Assembly: GCA_050734915.1 (NCBI GenBank) | Contig: JBOHUX010000008.1 | Location: forward strand, 1-25,925 | DNA from: JBOHUX01 sp050734915 | GTDB taxonomy: Bacteria; Chloroflexota; Dormibacteria; Dormibacterales; Dormibacteraceae | Direction of reading: 5' to 3' | Length of the DNA: 25,925 bases | In this document: piece after piece, positions 14,954 through 20,974 of the stretch | How the letters are laid out: each line of letters opens with the position of its first letter | Numbering within the stretch: position 1 is the stretch's first letter | The notes under the pieces: model-generated | What the model was told of the DNA's origin: nothing | What the model saw: only the letters and a program-made list of their open reading frames with translations | Databases searched by the model: none | Translations under genes and position numbers: made by a program

Positions 14954-15982
14954 TCAGCAGCCGGGCAGCGTCTCCGCGACGATCTCGAGCGTGGCCTGGA
15001 TGTCGGCGGCGGAGATCCCATGATGGGTGACGAATCGAACCCGGTCGCCGCCCATCGAGCCAGCCAGGAGCCCGCGTGCCCGGCAGCCCTCCAGGAACGC
15101 CGCCGGGTCCATGTCGGTCAGGGCGACGATCACGATGTCCGTCTCGGCGCGGGTGGGGTCACACTTCATCCCCGGCATCTCGGCCAGCCCCTCGGCCAGC
15201 CTGCGGGCGTTGGCGTGGTCCTCGGCGAGGCGATCCACCATCGACGTAAGCGCGATGATTCCCGCCGCCGCCAGGACGCCCGACTGCCGCATGCCGCCGC
15301 CGAGCATCTTGCGCTTCCGGCGCGCTTCGGCGATCACCCCGGCCGGCCCGCAGACAATGCTCCCGGCCGGACAGCAGAGTCCCTTCGAGAGACAGAAGGT
15401 GATCGTGTCCGCGCAGGCGGCGATGTCCCGCACGTCGGCCCCCGTGGCTACCGCGGCGTTGAAGACCCGAGCCCCGTCCAGGTGGACGGTGAGGCCCGCC
15501 TCGTGGCCGGCGGCGGCGGCCGCCCGCAGCGCCGGCAGCGGCCACGCCACCCCGCCATGGCGATTGTGGGTGTCCTCGAGGGTGAGGGCGGCGGTCCGGG
15601 GCTGATGGTCGTCGCCGGCGGGTCGGACTGCCGCGGTCACCTGTCCGGCGCTCATCACCCCGCGCTCGGTCGCGACCGCTCGGATCTGGATCCCGCCCAC
15701 CGCCGCCGCGCCGGCGGCCTCGTACATGAACGTGTGGGCGTCAGTGTCCGCGATCACCTCCTCGCCCCGACCGGCGCTCACGAGCAATCCAATCAGGTTG
15801 CCCATCGTGCCGCTCGGGACCAGGATCGCCGCCTCCTTGCCGAGCCGCTCGGCGGCCATCTCCTGGAGGCGATTGACGGTGGGGTCGCCGCCCATCACGT
15901 CGTCCCCCAGCTCGGCCGCGGCCATTGCCCGGCGCATCTCGGGCGTGGGCAACGTCACGGTGTCGGAACGGAGGTCGATCAC
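14954..15982 (-). CDS. Low-specificity threonine aldolase
   Basis: This 342-residue fold-type I PLP enzyme cleaves threonine or allo-threonine to glycine and acetaldehyde. The N-terminus IDLRSDTVTLPTPEMR is diagnostic. GDDVMGGDPTVNRLQ follows, and H83 in DAHTFMYE is the residue that stacks on PLP. HLDGARVFNAAVA is conserved, and the PLP lysine is K200 in FCLSKGLCCPAGS. The start is a GTG at 15982, beginning the conserved family N-terminus with no room for a longer one. There is no good Shine-Dalgarno. TACAGT lies 6 nt upstream, suggesting a leaderless transcript. The stereochemistry (L or L-allo) is not determinable. The symbol is left empty because ltaE and glyA-like naming varies. Confidence 0.92.
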   Translation of the reverse strand: MIDLRSDTVTLPTPEMRRAMAAAELGDDVMGGDPTVNRLQEMAAERLGKEAAILVPSGTMGNLIGLLVSAGRGEEVIADTDAHTFMYEAAGAAAVGGIQIRAVATERGVMSAGQVTAAVRPAGDDHQPRTAALTLEDTHNRHGGVAWPLPALRAAAAAGHEAGLTVHLDGARVFNAAVATGADVRDIAACADTITFCLSKGLCCPAGSIVCGPAGVIAEARRKRKMLGGGMRQSGVLAAAGIIALTSMVDRLAEDHANARRLAEGLAEMPGMKCDPTRAETDIVIVALTDMDPAAFLEGCRARGLLAGSMGGDRVRFVTHHGISAADIQATLEIVAETLPGC

Positions 15983-15988
15983 CCCGCC

Positions 15989-15994
15989 ACTGTA
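15989..15994 (-). promoter_or_regulatory. Candidate -10 element for threonine aldolase
   Basis: On the minus strand TACAGT is followed by 6 nt and then the GTG start at 15982, fitting leaderless initiation. Confidence 0.42.
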
Positions 15995-16007
15995 GAGAAG
16001 GGCCCGA

Positions 16008-16023
16008 TCGGGCGGCGGCCCGA
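16008..16023 (-). terminator. Possible terminator after the phasin-like gene
   Basis: TCGGGC (16008-16013) and GCCCGA (16018-16023) form a 6-bp stem with a 4-nt loop. On the minus strand a CCCTTCTCT pyrimidine run follows several bases later. It lies about 17 nt past the phasin-like stop and upstream of the aldolase -10. The T content is low, so this is tentative. Confidence 0.35.
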
Positions 16024-16039
16024 GCGGGACAGTCCTATC

Positions 16040-16408
16040 TCAGGCCTTCTTGGTGGTGGCCCGCTTGGGCGCCGCCGCCCGCCTCGGCCCGGCCGCCCCC
16101 GTCCGGCCGGCGGTTTCGGCCGCCGTTCCGGCAGGCGCGCCCGAGGCCACATTGCGGGAGAGCCGATCGACGTCCTTGGCCAGCTGCTCGACGCGCTTCG
16201 TGAGGCGGTCCACCTCGGACTGGCTGGCGCGGCTCCGAAGCTGGGCCTGAACCGGCTTCAGCGCTTCCGACATCCGCGACTCGACCTGCTTCCGCCACTC
16301 GGGCGGCACCCTCTTCTGGGCCTCTTGCAGCGCGACGCGCCCGGCCCCCAGGGCCTGGTTGATGAACTCGCTTGCGCTCGACGCCGCCCGGCTCGATCTG
16401 CCTGACAT
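16040..16408 (-). CDS. Phasin-like coiled-coil protein with basic Ala/Lys tail
   Basis: This 122-residue protein is predicted to be mostly helical. Residues about 15-70 form an amphipathic helix (EFINQALGAGRVALQEAQ), followed by a heptad-patterned coiled coil around SEVDRLTKRVEQLAKDVDRL. It ends in an Ala/Gly/Pro-rich tail with basic residues (RRAAAPKRATTKKA). This layout resembles PHA-granule phasins of the PhaI/PhaF type, where a basic Ala/Lys tail contacts DNA. The identification rests on architecture and on the divergent phaR neighbour, not on a firm signature. The start at 16408 is fixed by GGAGG (16417-16421) 8 nt upstream. A longer frame to 16474 would run through the promoter region. 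Confidence 0.68.
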   Translation of the reverse strand: MSGRSSRAASSASEFINQALGAGRVALQEAQKRVPPEWRKQVESRMSEALKPVQAQLRSRASQSEVDRLTKRVEQLAKDVDRLSRNVASGAPAGTAAETAGRTGAAGPRRAAAPKRATTKKA

Positions 16409-16462
16409 CCCATCCACCTCCGTCGCCGGCCCGCGGCCACCAGATGACCGCGCCTCGACCGT

Positions 16463-16492
16463 CTGACACAGCATAACGCAACGCGTTAGAAT
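16463..16492 (+). promoter_or_regulatory. Promoter of phaR
   Basis: A -35-like CTGACA (16463-16468), an 18-nt spacer and a -10 TAGAAT (16487-16492) precede the ATG at 16502 by 9 nt. The transcript would have almost no leader. On the opposite strand TATGCT (16475-16470) could serve as the -10 of the divergent phasin-like gene. Confidence 0.6.
16474..16488. promoter_or_regulatory. Candidate operator (inverted repeat) between phaR and the phasin-like gene
   Basis: TAACGC-AAC-GCGTTA is a perfect 6-3-6 inverted repeat. It overlaps the first bases of the phaR -10 and abuts the candidate divergent -10. PhaR proteins are known to repress themselves and phasin genes, so this is a reasonable PhaR site by position. 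The motif differs from the TGC/GCA-rich sites described in proteobacteria, so the assignment is an inference. Confidence 0.5.
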
Positions 16493-16501
16493 GTATCGCT
16501 G

Positions 16502-17101
16502 ATGACCTCACGGCGCCTGATCAAGAAGTACGCCAACCGCAAGCTGTACGACACCAGCTCGAGCCGCTACGTGACGCTGAGCGGGATCGAGCGACTGGTT
16601 CACCAGGGCCACGACATCCAGGTCATCGAGCGTGAGACCGGGCGCGACATCACGCCCTTCATCCTCTCCCAGGTCGTGATGACGGAGGAGCGACGGGTCG
16701 AGACCGGAACCGACGACGGGCTGCAGCGCGGGCAGGCTCTGCTCGACTACGTGCGCAGGACCCTCAACGTCCCCGCCGCCCTCGTCAGCGGCGAGGTCGA
16801 GCGCCGGCGCGAGGATTTCGAGAGCATGGTCGACCTCGCCATCTCCCGGGCCCTCAAGCGCCTGAACATCCCCACCCGCCGGGATCTCGACCGGATCAAT
16901 CGCCGGCTGGACGAGGTCGTCGCGCAGATGGCCGGCGGCGGCGGCTCCCGCCCCGTCCCACCGTCCGCGCCGCCGTCGCGGCGGGCCCCTCGCCGGATGG
17001 GAGCCGCCGCCGGCTCCCGCCCGGACCCGGCGCGTCCCGACTCCGGTGGCTCATCGCGCTCGGCCCTCAGGGCGTCCCGTAGACAAAGGGGTGCTGCCTG
17101 A
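16502..17101 (+). CDS. phaR: Polyhydroxyalkanoate synthesis regulator PhaR-like
   Basis: This 199-residue protein begins with the PHB/PHA accumulation regulator DNA-binding domain (PF07879): RLIKKYANRKLYDTSSSRYVTL, then ERLVHQGHDIQVIERETGRDIT and LSQVVMTEERR, covering residues 4-65. A helical segment follows, containing LNIPTRRDLDRINRRLDEVVAQM at about 120-142. This is a PTRxDxxxLxxRL pattern otherwise seen in phasin/PhaE-type proteins that contact PHA synthase. The C-terminal 55 residues are Pro/Arg/Ser-rich and probably disordered. In known systems PhaR binds nascent PHA granules and derepresses phasin genes. The divergent phasin-like gene fits that role. The 3' end overlaps the convergent DUF881 gene by 35 nt. 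Confidence 0.88.
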   Translation: MTSRRLIKKYANRKLYDTSSSRYVTLSGIERLVHQGHDIQVIERETGRDITPFILSQVVMTEERRVETGTDDGLQRGQALLDYVRRTLNVPAALVSGEVERRREDFESMVDLAISRALKRLNIPTRRDLDRINRRLDEVVAQMAGGGGSRPVPPSAPPSRRAPRRMGAAAGSRPDPARPDSGGSSRSALRASRRQRGAA

Positions 17102-17723
17102 TCACGGCGACGATGACGACGTCCGTGGAGGCCGTGTAGCCGATCGAGCGCACCCGCGGGTCGCCTCGCAGCTTCTGTGTCATCACGGCGGCGACCGCCC
17201 CCAGGTGGCTCGGACTGCCGATCGCCCAGAAGGTCCAGGGCCCGTGGACGGGGGTGCCGCCGGCGATCACCCGGCCGTCCAGGTCGCGGAAGGAGGTGCC
17301 GGTCACGATGCGGACGCCGTTGATGACGATCGCCTCCGCCCCCCCAATCCGCAGATTGTCGGTCGCCGCCTGCAGGTCGGCGCCACTGAGGGGGGCATCG
17401 ATGCGGATCTCGACCCCCGGCCCCCTCACCGAGGCCAGGCCCTCCAGGATCTCGAGGCGGCGGACCTCGTCGTCGAGTGCCCGGGTCGCGGCGCCCTCGC
17501 CACCGGCGCTCAGCTGCCGGCGCTGCCGGTCGAGCTGGACCTGGCTGGCGGCGAGGGTCTCGTTCGCCTTGTGGAGGTCGTCGATCAGAAAGGCCAGTGA
17601 GGACGGATCCTGGCCGGCCAGGCTGTGGAGGACGGCGTCCTGGCTGCGGAGCTGGACCACGACCATGAAGGCGAGCAGCGCCGCGAGCAGCCCGAGCGCG
17701 GCGGCGGTGCGGGCATGCGCCAT
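17067..17723 (-). CDS. DUF881 membrane-anchored protein (second of a pair)
   Basis: This 218-residue protein has one N-terminal transmembrane segment (about residues 7-25, LGLLAALLAFMVVVQL). A coiled coil of about 45 residues follows (IDDLHKANETLAASQVQLDRQRRQL), then the DUF881 domain. Domain hallmarks are VRGPGVEIRID, DLQAATDNLRIGGAEAIVINGVRI, and GPWTFWAIGSPSHL. The extracytoplasmic domain probably faces the envelope. In actinobacteria DUF881 genes often sit near cell-division genes, but their function is not established and none is present here. The start ATG at 17723 lies one base after the stop of the upstream paralogue, so the two are co-translated. Its 3' end overlaps phaR. Confidence 0.88.
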   Translation of the reverse strand: MAHARTAAALGLLAALLAFMVVVQLRSQDAVLHSLAGQDPSSLAFLIDDLHKANETLAASQVQLDRQRRQLSAGGEGAATRALDDEVRRLEILEGLASVRGPGVEIRIDAPLSGADLQAATDNLRIGGAEAIVINGVRIVTGTSFRDLDGRVIAGGTPVHGPWTFWAIGSPSHLGAVAAVMTQKLRGDPRVRSIGYTASTDVVIVAVIRQHPFVYGTP

Positions 17724-17724
17724 C

Positions 17725-18447
17725 TCAGGCCGGCCTCGCGTAGCGGACCTCGAGGCTGTTGGACTCCGAGGCGGGAAGGGTATTCGAAGCCGATCCCGTC
17801 CAGGATAGCCGGAGGCCGTCGGCCTGCTGCCGGTAGCGAACCTCGCCCAGGGTCGAGGGATCCGCGAGCAGAGCCTCCATCTGGTCGCGGTCGCCGACCG
17901 CCGCGATCTCGAAGGGGGGCTTGAGCGGGGAGCTCTGATCGACCACGACCTGTCCCCCCGAACCTCGCAGCACGCTCACCGACGTCATTCGATGGCCGTT
18001 GACGGCCACCCCCTCGGCCCCGCCCTGGAACAGCAGGTTGACGACGTCCTCGACGTCCTGGTAGCCGATCGGATGGGAGGCGCCGTGACTGGTTGGCGGT
18101 GAGCCGGCGACCAGCGTCACCGTCACCCCCGGCCCGGTCAGGGAGGTGAGCCCGGCATGAGAGCGCAGATCCTGAACCCGCGCCCGCAGGGCCTGGGCGG
18201 CGGCGGAACGTCGGGCCGCCGCCGCCTCCATCTGGTCTATCCGGCGGCGCAGGCCGGCGATGCGCGCCCGCGCGTCGTGGTTGGTCACCTCCAGCCTCTG
18301 GACCGTCGCCACCAGCGCCTGATAGCGACCGATCCGGTTCGACGAGGCGGGGACGAGCTCGGTCTTGAGCTGGTTCGCGAGCAGGAACCCGAACGCGAGC
18401 CCGACCGCCGCCAGCATGGTCGAGGCGGCGATCCGGGATCTGATCAT
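17725..18447 (-). CDS. DUF881 membrane-anchored protein (first of a pair)
   Basis: This 240-residue paralogue of the downstream protein has the same layout. It has an N-terminal transmembrane helix (ASTMLAAVGLAFGFLLANQL), a long coiled coil from about 45 to 95, then the DUF881 core GLTSLTGPGVTVTLV, DVVNLLFQGGAEGVAVNGHRMTSVSV and PPFEIAAVGDRDQMEALL. It ends in a C-terminal extension after LRLSW. The two copies are well diverged, so the duplication is old. The start ATG at 18447 lies 12 nt after CATAAT on the minus strand. No Shine-Dalgarno is visible. Confidence 0.87.
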   Translation of the reverse strand: MIRSRIAASTMLAAVGLAFGFLLANQLKTELVPASSNRIGRYQALVATVQRLEVTNHDARARIAGLRRRIDQMEAAAARRSAAAQALRARVQDLRSHAGLTSLTGPGVTVTLVAGSPPTSHGASHPIGYQDVEDVVNLLFQGGAEGVAVNGHRMTSVSVLRGSGGQVVVDQSSPLKPPFEIAAVGDRDQMEALLADPSTLGEVRYRQQADGLRLSWTGSASNTLPASESNSLEVRYARPA

Positions 18448-18459
18448 GGTCGAGCAGCG

Positions 18460-18465
18460 ATTATG
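18460..18465 (-). promoter_or_regulatory. Candidate -10 element for the DUF881 pair
   Basis: On the minus strand CATAAT precedes the ATG at 18447 by 12 nt. It lies in a divergent spacer with the glutamate dehydrogenase gene. A -35 is not clear. Confidence 0.4.
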
Positions 18466-18497
18466 GCGCCCCGGCGGCTCTCACGCGGGACCGGTTG

Positions 18498-18503
18498 TAG
18501 TAT
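18498..18503 (+). promoter_or_regulatory. Candidate -10 element for glutamate dehydrogenase
   Basis: TAGTAT lies about 90 nt upstream of the ATG at 18593 in the only AT-richer patch of the spacer. It would leave a leader of roughly 80 nt. No -35 is seen. Confidence 0.33.
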
Positions 18504-18592
18504 CGGCGGGTAGGAGGCCGAGCCGCCCCGCCCGCGATGGAGCGGGCAGGCCTGCACCCGCTCGAGGAGAGGCCCACGAGGTACACGCATCG

Positions 18593-19852
18593 ATGACGAT
18601 CGAGCTGACGCCGGACTCCGCCTTCGCCACAGCGCAGCGCCAGTTCGACGTCGCCGCCGATGTGCTCCAGCTCGCCGAGGATGTCCGCTGCCCGCTCCGC
18701 GAGGTCAAGCGGGAGCTGACCGTGCACTTCCCGGTTCGCATGGACGGCGGCGAGGTGCGGGTCTTCACCGGCTACCGGGTGCAGCACAACATCGCCCGCG
18801 GGCCAGCCAAGGGCGGCATCCGCTACCAGCCCGGCCTGGGCTTGGACACCGTCAAGGCGCTCGCCATGCTCATGACCTGGAAGTGCGCGGTGGTCGGCAT
18901 CCCCTATGGGGGCGCCAAGGGCGGGGTAGACGTGGACCCCGAGGCGATGTCCTCGGCCGAGCTGGAGCACCTCACCCGGCGCTACGCCACCGAGATCGCG
19001 ATCCTGATCGGGCCCGAGCGGGACATCCCAGCCCCGGACATGGGCACCGGGCCGCGCGTGATGGCCTGGATCATGGACACCCTGTCCATGCACGCCGGCC
19101 ACTCGGTGCCCGCGTCGGTGACCGGCAAGCCGCTCGACGTGGGCGGCTCCGAGGGTCGCTCGGACGCACCGGGACGCGGGGTCACCGGGGTGACGATGGA
19201 GTCGCTCAAGTACCTCGGCCTCGAGGGCGGCATCCCGACCGTGGCGGTGCAGGGCTTCGGGACCGTGGGCGCCTCCACCGCCCGCCTGCTCCGGGAGGCG
19301 GGCCTCATCGTGGTGGCGGTCAGCGACTCCGGGGGTGGCGCGTACAATCCCAGGGGCCTGGACCTTCTCTCGCTGGACGAGCACCGGCGCCTGCAGGGCG
19401 GTGTCTCCCACTTCAAGCAGGCCGACGACGTGACCAATGCCGAGCTCCTCGAGCTCCCGGTCACGGTCCTGGTCCCGGCCGCGGCCGAGAACCAGATCAC
19501 GGCGGCCAACGCGTCCCGCATCCAGGCCAAGCTGGTCACCGAGGGCGCCAACGCGGCCACCACGCCTGACGCGGACGCCATTCTCCGGGACCGGGGCGTG
19601 TTCTTGGTGCCGGACATCCTGGCCAGCTCGGGCGGGGTGATCGTCTCCTACTTCGAGTGGGTGCAGGACCTGCAGGCGTTCTTCTGGGAGGAGGGAGAGA
19701 TCACCACCAAGCTCCACGAGGTGATGACCCACGCCTTCTACGAGGTCCTGCACGAGAGCGTCAACCGGCGGGTCGACATGCGGACGGCCGCCTATGTGCT
19801 GGCGGTGGAGCGGGTCGCCAACGCTTCCCGGGTGCGCGGAATCTATCCTTAG
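18593..19852 (+). CDS. gdhA: Glutamate dehydrogenase (hexameric NAD(P)-dependent type)
   Basis: This 419-residue enzyme interconverts glutamate and 2-oxoglutarate plus ammonia. Substrate-binding elements are RGPAKGGIRYQP (69-80) and the catalytic lysine K109 in GIPYGGAKGGV. PAPDMGTG (147-153) contains the catalytic Asp. The coenzyme domain has VAVQGFGTVG (218-226). The adjacent SEGRSDAPGRGVTGV segment has Asp-Ala-Pro where most relatives have (E/S)AT. Coenzyme preference is not decided here. The start at 18593 is chosen because the family N-terminus begins shortly after. GAGG at 18578-18581 lies 11 nt upstream, and the longer frame to 18365 crosses the divergent promoter region. Symbol gdhA is used generically. 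Confidence 0.92.
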   Translation: MTIELTPDSAFATAQRQFDVAADVLQLAEDVRCPLREVKRELTVHFPVRMDGGEVRVFTGYRVQHNIARGPAKGGIRYQPGLGLDTVKALAMLMTWKCAVVGIPYGGAKGGVDVDPEAMSSAELEHLTRRYATEIAILIGPERDIPAPDMGTGPRVMAWIMDTLSMHAGHSVPASVTGKPLDVGGSEGRSDAPGRGVTGVTMESLKYLGLEGGIPTVAVQGFGTVGASTARLLREAGLIVVAVSDSGGGAYNPRGLDLLSLDEHRRLQGGVSHFKQADDVTNAELLELPVTVLVPAAAENQITAANASRIQAKLVTEGANAATTPDADAILRDRGVFLVPDILASSGGVIVSYFEWVQDLQAFFWEEGEITTKLHEVMTHAFYEVLHESVNRRVDMRTAAYVLAVERVANASRVRGIYP

Positions 19853-19922
19853 CACGCCCCGGCGTCGACGACCTGGTGAGCCGCGCCCGGGGTCGGCGAC
19901 GAGGTCCGGACCGCCATCCCGC

Positions 19923-19947
19923 GAGCCTGGTCGAGAACTCGAGGCTC
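19923..19947 (+). terminator. Hairpin downstream of glutamate dehydrogenase
   Basis: GAGCC (19923-19927) pairs with GGCTC (19943-19947), and an inner TCGA-GAAC-TCGA hairpin stacks with a 3-nt bulge. It lies about 70 nt past the gdh stop, before the convergent DUF4332 gene. There is no T-run, so it may be a factor-dependent or bidirectional end. Confidence 0.35.
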
Positions 19948-19979
19948 CGGCCCCGCCCCCACCTCTAGCTAGCGCGCCG

Positions 19980-20459
19980 TCAGAGCGCGGTCCGTGTCGC
20001 CTCCGGGGCGCCCGCCAGGACCGACGGGCTCGACCACCGGGCATCGGGACCGCCGTCTTCCTCGATGATGTCGATCGCCCGAGCCTGGCTGATCCAGTAC
20101 TGGACGTCGCCGGGCGTCGGCGCGGCCGCCGGTCCCGTCGCCGCGACCAGGCGGCGGTGGAGGTCCGCCGCCTCGGCGCCTCTGAGCGCGCCGAGGGTGG
20201 TGACCCCCAGGCGGCGCAGGACCGGGAGGTGCTGGGTCATCCCCGAGATCTCCAGCAGCTCGCATTGCTGGCAGAGGTCGAGCATGCGCGGCGGGGGGAT
20301 GCCCGTGCGCCGCGCGACCGTGTTCCGGTCCGCCTCGAGATTGGTCGCGTGGAGGAGCTGGTTGGTGTGCCGGATGCCGATCGCCCGCAGCCGCCGGCAC
20401 TCGTCCGGTGCGACTCCACGCAGGTACTCGAGCGTCCGCATCAAGGCAAGCAACAGCAT
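19980..20459 (-). CDS. DUF4332 helix-hairpin-helix-type protein
   Basis: This 159-residue protein has two copies of a helix-hairpin-helix-like pattern. The first is LRAIGIRHTNQLLHAT with RRTGIPPPRMLDLCQQCELLEISGM. The second is LPVLRRLGVTTLGALRGAEAADLHRRL. PTPGDVQYWISQAR follows and is typical of DUF4332 (PF14229). Such proteins resemble DNA-binding HhH modules, but the function is unknown. The C-terminal 30 residues are non-conserved. The start is the ATG at 20459; an ATG at 20441 (MRTLEYLRGV) is equally plausible, because TATGCT at 20460-20455 could be a -10 for it. It is divergent from the ArsR-type gene. Confidence 0.78.
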   Translation of the reverse strand: MLLLALMRTLEYLRGVAPDECRRLRAIGIRHTNQLLHATNLEADRNTVARRTGIPPPRMLDLCQQCELLEISGMTQHLPVLRRLGVTTLGALRGAEAADLHRRLVAATGPAAAPTPGDVQYWISQARAIDIIEEDGGPDARWSSPSVLAGAPEATRTAL

Positions 20460-20493
20460 AGGGCAAGTCCGCCGCCGTCGGTTCCCAAGTCAT

Positions 20494-20507
20494 TAAGTAG
20501 CCACTTA
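20494..20507. promoter_or_regulatory. Candidate operator in the arsR-DUF4332 spacer
   Basis: TAAGT-AGCC-ACTTA is a perfect 5-4-5 inverted repeat in an AT-rich patch about 26 nt before the ArsR-type start. It overlaps where the -35 of that gene would fall. Its position suits autoregulation by the ArsR-family product. That is inferred, not shown. Confidence 0.45.
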
Positions 20508-20520
20508 CGAAAAACTCTGC

Positions 20521-20527
20521 TTAACTA
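20521..20527 (+). promoter_or_regulatory. Candidate -10 element for the ArsR-type gene
   Basis: TTAACTA contains -10-like hexamers ending 5-6 nt before the ATG at 20533, consistent with leaderless transcription. No Shine-Dalgarno exists. Confidence 0.4.
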
Positions 20528-20532
20528 ATCGA

Positions 20533-20847
20533 ATGGATGCTGTACTGCGAGCCCTGGCGGAGCCCCACCGGCGCGAGATCCTGAGACTTGTCTGGGGTAC
20601 CGAGCTGACCGCGGGCGAGATCGCCGCCCACTTCCCCGTGACCCGCTCCGCGATCTCGCAGCACCTGGCCTTCCTCAAGGAGTCGGCCCTGCTCGGCGAG
20701 CGCCGGGTGGGCACGCGCCGGTACTACCGCGCCCTGCCCCGGGGTCTGGCCGAGCTTCGCGGCTTCCTGGAGGAGTTCCGGGACGATCGGCTGGCGTCGC
20801 TGCGCCGGGCGGAGCTGGAGGAGAGGAAAAAGAGGGATGAGGGGTGA
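20533..20847 (+). CDS. ArsR-family winged-helix transcriptional regulator
   Basis: This 104-residue protein is almost entirely an HTH_5/ArsR winged helix. LAEPHRREILRLVWGTELTAGEIAAHF leads to the recognition helix TRSAISQHLAFLKESALLGERRVGTRRYY. The tail is an Arg/Glu-rich helix (FLEEFRDDRLASLRRAELEERKKRDEG). No ELCVCDL-type metal-binding Cys motif is present, so it is more like the non-metal SdpR/polyketide-linked subgroup of ArsR repressors. The target is unknown, but the inverted repeat upstream suggests autoregulation. The start ATG at 20533 has no Shine-Dalgarno. guaB3 lies downstream in the same direction but has its own promoter. Confidence 0.87.
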   Translation: MDAVLRALAEPHRREILRLVWGTELTAGEIAAHFPVTRSAISQHLAFLKESALLGERRVGTRRYYRALPRGLAELRGFLEEFRDDRLASLRRAELEERKKRDEG

Positions 20848-20890
20848 CGCCTCGCGAAGCCTCCCGCCCCGGGCCGGACCTCGCCGGCGC

Positions 20891-20899
20891 TGGTATACT
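20891..20899 (+). promoter_or_regulatory. Extended -10 promoter of the guaB3-guaA-pur block
   Basis: TGGTATACT combines an extended TGn motif with a -10 TATACT, five of six to consensus. It does not need a strong -35, and none is seen. Transcription would start near 20906, about 70 nt upstream of the chosen guaB3 start. Confidence 0.6.
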
Positions 20900-20974
20900 T
20901 CCGCCCGATCCCCTCCCCAGCTCTGGAGCCAGTGCACCCTGAACCCGAACGATCTCGCCCCTGGCAGCACCTCC

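Noticed and set aside
9311..19947. GAGCCTCGAGTTC shared by the 25-bp repeats (9311 and 9336) and, inverted, by the hairpin at 19935-19947
   Set aside because: A 13-bp match is expected several times by chance in a 26-kb GC-biased window, and flanking bases do not extend it.
20837..20974. ATG at 20837 as the guaB3 start
   Set aside because: It lies upstream of the extended -10 at 20891-20899 and overlaps the ArsR gene, and the added residues are not GuaB3-like. It is not fully excluded if transcription comes from arsR.
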